A stretch of DNA of 64,000 nt from Ziziphus jujuba (Eukaryota; Streptophyta; Magnoliopsida; Rosales; Rhamnaceae), in assembly GCF_031755915.1 (NCBI RefSeq), contig NC_083390.1:21375501-21439500 (forward strand). Direction: 5' to 3'. The notes beneath the pieces were generated by a model. That model searched no databases, was not told where the DNA came from, and worked only from the letters and a program-made list of their open reading frames with translations. Positions 56,853 to 64,000 of this stretch are shown one piece after another. The position numbers and the translations under genes are program-made. Positions within the stretch are counted from its first letter, which is position 1. Every line of letters starts with the position of its first letter.

Positions 56853-57448
56853 TCAAAAGTACCAACCTTCTTCACCGTTTTTGTCTATTTGAATCATATT
56901 GCTGATTATGTTAGAAGCAACCCGATTAAGGAAATCCCTTAAGAATTCCCTCCTAACAATACTTTGAATAGGTAATATGCCGGCGACATCAAGATCACCA
57001 AGACCCAGGTCATCATCCATTTCTTTCATAATCATGACTAAAATGTAAATGAGCCCGCTGCAGTTATTAGTCTGGAGGTCGACAAACATGTCTTCATCAA
57101 ACAAATGAGCATACTTCCATGTCTGCCTTATCTGCTTATATCCTGAACCTTCAAACCATATTGAAATGGTGTTTATAATCTCCAGCCCACGTCGTGTCAT
57201 TCGATGATCCAAAGCTTGAGAAAGATAATATGGGTCTGCATGAAGCTTTGAAGCAACTATTTTAAACAGTCTGTAATTTTGCAGTCCAGTGTATGAAAGA
57301 TGCTGCTCGAATGCAAATCCTGCAAACCCTTTGAGTTGACCTCTTAACTCATTGAAATGATACAGAAACCTTGCTAATGTATTCTTGAAGATCGGCCATT
57401 CGGACAATGCATTTCGAAAGGAATCAAGATTTTCTTCAATGGGATTTA

Positions 57449-57901
57449 TGTGAAGTCCAGCCGCACCAACCACAGCCGCACCAACCACAGCCACCATTTT
57501 TGACAGCCACCATTTTTGACACCATTGCTGCACCGAATGGATTGTTCAACAATTGTGGGCTAAGCTGTTGAAGATTGTGGCCATGCAACCAACCTTGTAA
57601 GCCTATAAATAGGCTCCTTCCCGTTGCATGAAAACCAAGCCAAGTGAGCAAAGCTCAATATTATCCCAAGTGAGGAATATTGAGAGAAAACTCCGAGAGA
57701 GAGAGTGTTTAAGTTCCAGAGAGAACTTGAGAGAAGAGTGAGCAATTCGAGAGAGAATTGGAGGGTGTAGGGAGAGATTCCACGTGAGAATCCAAGAGAG
57801 AGAAGTTTTTGTATTTTTGTATTCTATTTTTAAGAGAGTAATAGAATTCTTTTTATTTTCTTCTCATATTTCTTCTCTAAAGTGGTCAGAGAATCACAAC
57901 A
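57449..57901 (+). repeat. 5' LTR of the Tork-like element
   Basis: TG..CA ends. It carries a TATA box in CCTATAAATAGGC (57602-57614) that should drive the element. It has a 16-bp tandem duplication (AGCCACCATTTTTGAC) near 57477-57508 that the 3' LTR lacks. Confidence 0.95.
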
Positions 57902-57903
57902 AG

Positions 57904-57915
57904 TGGTATCAGAGC
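57904..57915 (+). other. tRNA-iMet primer-binding site
   Basis: TGGTATCAGAGC lies two bases inside the 5' LTR and matches the 3' end of plant initiator-methionine tRNA, the standard copia primer. Confidence 0.92.
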
Positions 57916-58584
57916 TCCAGGTCGAGAGCTTGGGTCCAAAATTTGAAGAAACAAAGCTACTGTTCTTCAAGTTGGTGTTTCGAAAAGTTGCTCAAATAAT
58001 TAATTTGACAATACCAGGTGAAAGTGCCCGACGAGAGGAGAACAACGAAGTTCGCCGGAGAGCAAGAGAACGGCGCACGCGCCCGCACGCGCCGCCTGAA
58101 GATTTCTGCAACAATTCACGCGCCACACGCGCCGCACGCGCCGTCTGGAGGTTGAAGATGACCACGTCAGCAGCCACGTCAGCAGCCATGTCAGCGCACC
58201 CCTGCCACATCATCTGCCACGCCAGCCGACACGTCGACAACCACGTCATCTGCCACGTGTTGACACGTCAGCACCAGCTGCCACGTCATCAATATTTTTT
58301 GAAATTATGGAACAGCCCCTGAATTATTGGAAATTACAGATTGACCCCTGTAGTTTTCTGAAATTACGGTACAGCCCCTGAACTATTGGAAATTACATAT
58401 TGACCCCTGTAGTTTCTGTATTTGCAGGTTGACCCAGAAATTTTGTGAAATTACATTTTTGCCCCAAAATTTTTGGTAATTATAATTTGACCCCGGAAGA
58501 GTCAAGTCCACCATTTTCGGCCGTTCCGGACGCAACGGTTAACTCCGTTTTGCCAAATTCAGCTCCATTTTTGGTCAAGCCATA
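57916..58584 (+). other. Untranslated leader of the Tork-like element
   Basis: Between primer site and gag start. It contains GC-rich CACGCGCC and CCACGTCAGCAGC repeats (about 58070-58280) and two similar segments with ACAGCCCCTGAA.TATTGGAAATTAC (about 58310-58410). Such tandem leader repeats are common in plant copia elements. No gene is seen. Confidence 0.7.
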
Positions 58585-59709
58585 ATGTCAATGGAAGAAT
58601 CATCTTCGGGAGCTATGGTTAAGCTCACTGCCACAAATTATATACTTTGGAGACCTCGGATGGAAGATCTCCTCAATTGTAAGGATCTGTTTGATCCTAT
58701 AGAAGCTAAAGGAGAAAACCCCGATCCCAGCAAAGTAGCAGAATGGAAGAAATTAAACAAGAAAACGATCGGTCAGATCAGGCAATGGATCGACCACAGT
58801 GTCTTCCATCATGTAGCGAAGGAAACGGATGCATATGCCCTCTGGACAAAATTGGAGGACATGTACCAAGCCAAGACTGCTCGGAACAAAGCCCTGTTGC
58901 TTAAGCAATTGGTACATCTCACATTACAGAGTGGAACTTCTGTAGTCGAGCATACAAGTGAGTTCCAGAGCTTGGTAAATCAACTATCTGCTGTGGATTA
59001 CCAACTAAGGGATGAGGATCAGGCCCTCCTACTTCTAAGCTCTCTTCCAGACAATTGGGAGACATTGGTAGTCTCTCTCAGCAATTCGGCCCCGAATGGC
59101 AAACTTACTATGGCTATGGTTAAGGATGCCCTATTTAATGAAGAGGCCAGGAGAAAGGACATTGGCATGGATCAGTCACATGCCCTCGTCACAGAGAGAG
59201 GAAGACAGCAAAGAGGTGGTCGAGAAAGGGGGAGAGGCAGGAGCAAGAGCAGAGGCAGATCTACAGACGGCAGAAAATCATCATATAAGTGCTATCATTG
59301 TGGCCTAGAGGGTCACATGAAGAAGAACTGCAGAAAGTTGTTGAGAGAGCAGAGACTCCAAGGTAATCAGCCGAAGAAGGATGGAGAGACACTAGTCACT
59401 GTTACAGGCGAAGTGGCGCTCTGCTCCACCGAAGAAGAGACATGCCTTCATACATCAACCCAAGATGTTGAGTGGGTAGTCGATACTGCAGCATCCTACC
59501 ATGTCACTCCACACAGAGATTTCTTTAAAACGTACAAAGCAGGAGACTTTGGTACGGTAAAGATGGGAAATTCCAGTTTCGCAAAGATTATAGGAATTGG
59601 TGATATTCAGATAAAAACGAATGTTGGTTGTACAATCACTTTGAAGGATGTCCGTCATGTTCCAGATCTTCGGCTTAATCTACTTTCGGGAGCAGCCTTA
59701 GACAAGTAA
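58585..59709 (+). pseudogene. Tork-like element: Gag, zinc knuckle and protease
   Basis: 374 residues from MSMEESSSG to a TAA. Gag lies at about residues 10-200 (LTATNYILWRPRMEDLL, ALWTKLEDMYQ, LLSSLPDNWETLV), then an Arg/Gly-rich stretch, the CCHC knuckle CYHCGLEGHMKKNC and the protease with VVDTAASYHVTP, where DTA replaces the usual DSG/DSA catalytic motif. The next reading frame continues in phase after the stop, so the TAA looks like a single-base break in one polyprotein. Confidence 0.9.
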
Positions 59710-59745
59710 GGCTATGACAACTACTTCAGCAAAGGCACATGGAAA

Positions 59746-61434
59746 ATGACGAAAGGTGCCATAGTTGTCGCCCGAGGACATATTTGTGGAACGCTGTACA
59801 AGACTCATGTGAAGATATGTGCAGATAGCCTCAATATTGCAGAAGGAGAGGCGTCTCAAAATCTGTGGCACCAGAGACTCGGTCACATGAGTGAAAAAGG
59901 ATTGTCCACTTTGGCAAGGAAGAAGCTTATCACTGTTTGCAAGGATGCTGTGCTAGATCCTTGTAATCACTGCTTGTTTGGTAAGCAACATAGAGTCTCC
60001 TTCAGTTCCTCTGCATTGAGAAGATCAGAGTTGCTTAGTCTGGTGCACTCTGATGTTTGTGGTCCCATGGAGGTGGAATCATTAGGTGGCAACAAGTATT
60101 TCCTGACCTTCATTGATGATGCTTCACGGAAGGTGTGGGTATATTTCTTGAAGACAAAGGACCAGGTATTGGATTACTTCAAACTGTTTCATACCATGGT
60201 AGAGCGTGAAACAGGAAAGAAGCTGAAATATCTCCGCTCAGATAATGGAGGCGAGTATACTTCCAAGGAGTTCGATGCCTACTGCAGAAGACATGGCATT
60301 CGACATGAGAAGACGGTCCCTCGCACCCCACAACATAATGGAATAGCCGAAAGAATGAACCGAACCATTATGGAAAAGGTCAGAAGTATGATCAGTATGG
60401 CTAAGCTGCCAAAGCCATTCTGGGGAGAAGCTGTTCGTGCCGCCTGCTATTTAATCAACAGATCACCGTCAGTACCGTTGAATTTTGAAATTCCGGAGAA
60501 AATGTGGTCGGGTAAGATTCCCTCCTACTCTCATTTAAGAGTGTTTGGTTGTTTAGCTTATGTACATGTATCCAAGGAGCTCAGACAGAAGCTCGATGCA
60601 AGATCTACTCCATGCATCTTTATAGGATATGGAGATGAAGAATTCGGATACAGGTTATGGGATCCGAAAACAAAAAAGGTTATTAGAAGCAGGGATGTAG
60701 TATTCCATGAAAACCAGAAAATGGAAGACATTGAAAAGCCCAGAATGTCTCCTAATTGTAGTTCTAGTGCCGAGAATTTTTGTCCTAATCCAGCACCAGC
60801 ACAAATAGCCACAGAGGATAATGAGGTGCATGAAGATATACCAGAAGCAGACCAGGAGGAAGAAGGGGATATTGAGCAGGGGGAGACTCAATCCTCTCAA
60901 GCAGCTGCAGGGCCATCACAGCGGTCAGATGATGGTACATCTCCTGAAACCAGTGGTTTACAAGTTCGGAGATCTGAGCGAGGCCGAATTCCATCAAAGA
61001 GATTTCCAGAATCTGAGTATATTCTGCTTACTGAAGAGGGGGAGCCAGAGAGTTTCCAGGAAGCTGTTTCTCATCAAGAGAATGAAAAGTGGCTGCAAGC
61101 AATGCAAGATGAGATGGAATCCTTGCAGAAAAATCATACTCATGAGTTGGTTGAGCTTCCAACAGGAAAGAAGGCACTAAAGAATAAATGGGTGTTCAAG
61201 CTCAAGAAAGATGGCAGCGGAAGGGTGGTGAAACACAAAGCCCGATTGGTGGTCAAAGGATTTCTTCAGAAGAAAGGAATTGACTTTGATGAGATTTTTT
61301 CACCAGTAGTAAAAATGACTTCAATTCGAGTCATTTTTGGTTTAGTAGCAAGTCTAAACCTAGAGCTTGAACAGATGGATGTGAAGACAGCATTTCTTCA
61401 CGGTGATTTACATGAAGAAATCTACATGGAGTAG
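59746..61434 (+). pseudogene. Tork-like element: integrase and start of reverse transcriptase
   Basis: Begins with the pre-integrase segment (NLWHQRLGHMSEKGL), then the HHCC zinc site (H..H in HQRLGHMSE, CNHC), the DDE core (HSDVCGPM, SDNGGEYTSKEF, then the Glu region), and a variable acidic linker. The RT fingers follow with KNKWVFKLKKDGSGRVVKHKA and MDVKTAFLHGDLHEE, then a TAG at 61432 that cuts RT. Same frame as the parts before and after. Confidence 0.92.
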
Positions 61435-62601
61435 CCAGAAGGATTTGAGGTTTCAGGGAAAGAAAACCTCGTATGCAAGCTAAAGAAGAGCTTGTATGGC
61501 CTCAAGCAAGCACCAAGACAATGGTACAAGAAGTTTGACTCGTTTATGGTGAGTCAAGGTTATAAAAGGACTGCAGCAGACCAGTGTGTTTATATTCAAA
61601 AATTTTCAGGTGGAAACTTCATTGCACTTTTGCTATATGTGGACGACATGTTGATCGTTGGACAAGATGCAATGAAGATTAGTCAGCTGAAGAAAGAATT
61701 GTCTAAGTCCTTTGATATGAAAGACTTAGGACCAGCTCAACAAATTTTGGGAATGCAAATAATCCGAGACAGGAAGAATAGAAGGTTATGGCTATCTCAA
61801 GAGAAGTATGTTGAACGGGTGATAAAGAGATTCAACATGGATAAAGCCAAACCGGTCAGCATTCCACTTGCAAATCATTTCAAGTTGAGTAAGAGATTGT
61901 GCCCCTCATCTAAAGAAGAGATAGAGGAGATGGCGTCAGTACCATATTCTTCAGCGGTAGGAAGTCTGATGTATGCAATGGTGTGTACCAGACCAGACAT
62001 TGCTCATGCAGTAGGTGTTGTGAGCAGATTTCTTTCAAATCCTGGAAGGAAACACTGGGAAGCAGTCAAATGGATTCTCAGGTATCTTAAAGGTACATCG
62101 AAGCTGTGCTTGAGCTACGGGGGAGGTGATCCAATCTTAGAAGGCTATACAGATGCAGATATGGCAGGAGACCCTGATAATAGAAAGTCTACATCAGGTT
62201 ATCTCTACACTTTTGCAGGGGGAGCTGTGTCATGGCAGTCAAGATTGCAGAAGTGTGTTGCTTTATCCACTACTGAAGCAGAGTACATAGCCGCAGCGGA
62301 AGCGGGTAAAGAAATGTTGTGGTTAAAGCGTTTTCTCACAGAATTGGGCATCAAGCAAGAAGACTACAAGATACATTGTGATAACCAAAGTGCCATGGAT
62401 TTGAGCAAAAACTCAATGTATCATTCCCGTACAAAGCACATTGACATCCGCTATCATTGGATACGCGAAGTAATAGATCAACAGTTGCTGAAACTGATGA
62501 AGATTCACACAAAAGAGAATCCAGCAGATATGCTAACAAAAGTTGTTGCTCAAGAGAAGCTGAAGCTATGCAGAGACATAGCTGGAATAGATGGCAGATG
62601 A
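61435..62601 (+). pseudogene. Tork-like element: reverse transcriptase palm and RNase H
   Basis: Continues the RT after the TAG: SLYGLKQAPRQWYKKFD, the catalytic YVDDMLIVG box, KDLGPAQQILGMQI, and the C-terminal VGSLMYAMVCTRPDIAHAVG and DADMAGDPDNRKSTSGYL. RNase H follows with SLSTTEAEYIA-like ALSTTEAEYIAAAEAGKE and KHIDIRYHWIRE. It ends with TGA at 62599-62601. Motifs are intact, so a transcript could still be mobilised by proteins from a complete relative. Confidence 0.92.
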
Positions 62602-62635
62602 CCATCAGTTTTAAATGCAGCTGGAGGGGGAGAAT

Positions 62636-63074
62636 TGTGAAGTCCAGCCGCACCAACCACAGCCGCACCAACCACAGCCACCATTTTTGACACCATTGCT
62701 GCACCGAATGGATTGTTCAACAATTGTGGGCTAAGCTGTTGAAGATTGTGGCCATGCAACCAACCTTGTAAGCCTATAAATAGGCTCCTTCCCGTTGCAT
62801 GAAAACCAAGCCAAGTGAGCAAAGCTCAATATTATCCCAAGTGAGGAATATTGAGAGAAAACTCCGAGAGAGAGAGAGTGTTTAAGTTCCAGAGAGAACT
62901 TGAGAGAAGAGTGAGCAATTCCAGAGAGAATTGGAGGGTGTAGGGAGAGATTCCACGTGAGAATCCAAGAGAGAGAAGTTTTTGTATTTTTGTATTCTAT
63001 TTTTAAGAGAGTAATAGAATTCTTTTTATTTTCTTCTCATATTTCTTCTCTAAAGTGGTCAGAGAATCACAACA
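62636..63074 (+). repeat. 3' LTR of the Tork-like element
   Basis: Pairs with 57449-57901. The polypurine tract is directly before it. Its outer edge meets the ATTTA target duplication and then N-like copy G. Confidence 0.95.
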
Positions 63075-63686
63075 ATTTAGGCCCCTAATAAAAAAAGGAC
63101 GTTTATTGATGCGAGAATACCGGCGCTTGATCTGCTTCCATGCATCGAGAAAGCTGCTGGCTGGTTGCGTTGCAAGTCGAAGCAAACAAGCAGCAACATA
63201 AGCTCCAACAGCACACGTTACAGAATCATCCGCAGGCCAACGAATCCGATAACGACAATCTACTCCTCCTTCATTATCAGGATTATTAGTACTATGATTC
63301 CCTCTTAATGCAGTGTATTCTATGTCATCTGGGGTTGTGTTCGTGGGAATTATTGGAAAAACATATTTTCTCTCGGGACAATAATACAGATTCCACGCCG
63401 AAACCATTATAGCTCCAATGCTTCTATGAGAAACTGTTCCCTGCAATGAAGCCAAGCCTTCTTTGACAACAGGGGCCAATTGGGATGGAGTGGTATACCT
63501 TCTTAAGGCGATCCCTTTTAGATTCAGGAGATGATCATCTGTCCAGTCAAATTGACTCTTAGGACCTCGATGATCATAAGAACCGCCATACCAAGGGTGT
63601 GCTTGCAGAAGATTCTTCTTCATGTATGGTGCTGAGCTTTGGGAATTTGATTGCTCTTCCATTGAAGATGAAGCTGATGATGGCAT

Positions 63687-64000
63687 AGTGAGTTAAGACT
63701 GAGTACAAATACAATACTATTAAAAGAGACACCCTTTGGCTTTATCACTAAGCAATGAATCAATCTTGGTTTTTTTTTTTTTTTTTTTTCCTTGTTGGTA
63801 AAGAAAAATAAATAGAAGAGGAAGAGAGGGGGCAGGGAGCAATGGAAGAAGGAATGTGAAATGAATTATGCAAACGAGAAAAACTGTTATATATAAGAAA
63901 AAAAAATATTTATTAAAAAAATAAATAAATAATAAGCATATAAAAAGCTGAGTCTCATTCACTCTCACTGTCACTCTGCTTAAAGTCTACTACTTTCTTC
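63687..64000 (-). promoter_or_regulatory. Upstream region of N-like copy G (to window edge)
   Basis: Matches the upstream regions of the other N-like copies and is closest to that of copy D (40189-40510), including the shared T run and the AAGAGGAAGAGAGGGGGCAG segment. It gives the last view of the array; the repeat may continue past the window. Confidence 0.5.

Larger units (their letters stand above)
57449..63074 (+). mobile_element. Nearly complete Tork/Tnt1-like Ty1/copia retrotransposon
   Basis: LTRs of 453 bp (57449-57901) and 439 bp (62636-63074) are flanked by perfect ATTTA duplications (57444-57448, 63075-63079). A perfect initiator-Met primer site TGGTATCAGAGC lies at 57904-57915 and a polypurine tract GGAGGGGGAGAAT at 62623-62635. 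The gag-pol frame runs 58585-62601 and encodes Gag, zinc knuckle, protease, integrase, RT and RNase H in copia order, broken only by two in-frame stops (59707-59709 and 61432-61434) with no frameshift. The LTRs differ by one substitution, a 16-bp tandem duplication and a 2-bp GA indel, so the insertion is very recent. It interrupts N-like copy G. Confidence 0.96.
56853..63686 (-). pseudogene. N-like copy G: nucleocapsid-like gene split by a young copia element
   Basis: The 5' part (63686-63075, from MPSSASSSMEEQ) and the 3' part (57448-56853, to the stop) are each fully open. The copia element sits between them, and the ATTTA duplication falls within the codons around the conserved LNP. Counting across the site with one ATTTA removed leaves the frame unchanged, so the gene was open until a very recent insertion. 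The 3' part has KQIRQTWKYAHLFDEDMFVDL and a C-terminal helix ending FLNRVASNIIS. It is closest to copy D. It cannot now make the full protein unless the element is removed. Confidence 0.72.

Overview
The window is nuclear DNA from a flowering plant, most likely a dicot and probably a woody rosid. The evidence is GT-AG introns, a plastid TatC, an acyl-ACP thioesterase, a long PPR gene, AT-rich intergenic DNA and nested plant LTR retrotransposons. I cannot name the species from sequence alone.

Positions 1-20 kb are ordinary gene space: the 3' end of a MATE transporter (+), a GCIP/cyclin-D1-binding-protein homologue (+), chloroplast TATC (-), ORC4 (+, 16 exons, divergent from TATC with a TATA box and an E2F-type site between them) and an intronless P-class PPR gene (+). 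Coding regions were rebuilt exon by exon and all keep frame.

Positions 20.5-64 kb hold a different kind of locus. One intact six-exon FATB-like thioesterase gene (+) starts a tandemly duplicated cluster. Each repeat unit carries a FATB 3' remnant (+), then a minus-strand gene for a ~350-390 aa protein that resembles the nucleocapsid (N) protein of plant rhabdo/varicosaviruses, then a shared upstream region. I count eight N-like loci, A to H: three fully open (A 23.3 kb, C 33.9 kb, F 53.4 kb), one nearly open (B 27.3 kb), one split by a very young retrotransposon with its frame otherwise kept (G 56.9/63.1 kb), two decayed (D 38.6 kb, E 42.5/49.2 kb) and one stub (H 49.9 kb). The differences in length I could trace between the open copies are multiples of three. 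I read this as an endogenous viral gene family amplified with a host lipid gene and possibly kept for function. The viral identity comes from pattern recognition and is unconfirmed.

The cluster has been invaded repeatedly, with readable target-site duplications: a non-autonomous hAT element (25309-26257, 8-bp TSD); two ~2.8 kb solo LTRs of a Ty3-type element (30033-32892 and 45950-48719); a deleted Ty1/copia element (43110-49162, TSD GTTTA) inside N-like copy E, itself split by the second solo LTR and carrying an in-frame minisatellite; and a nearly complete Tork/Tnt1-like copia element (57449-63074, TSD ATTTA) inside N-like copy G. One FATB remnant has been fused to a fragment of a lipid phosphate phosphatase gene (about 51.15-51.53 kb).
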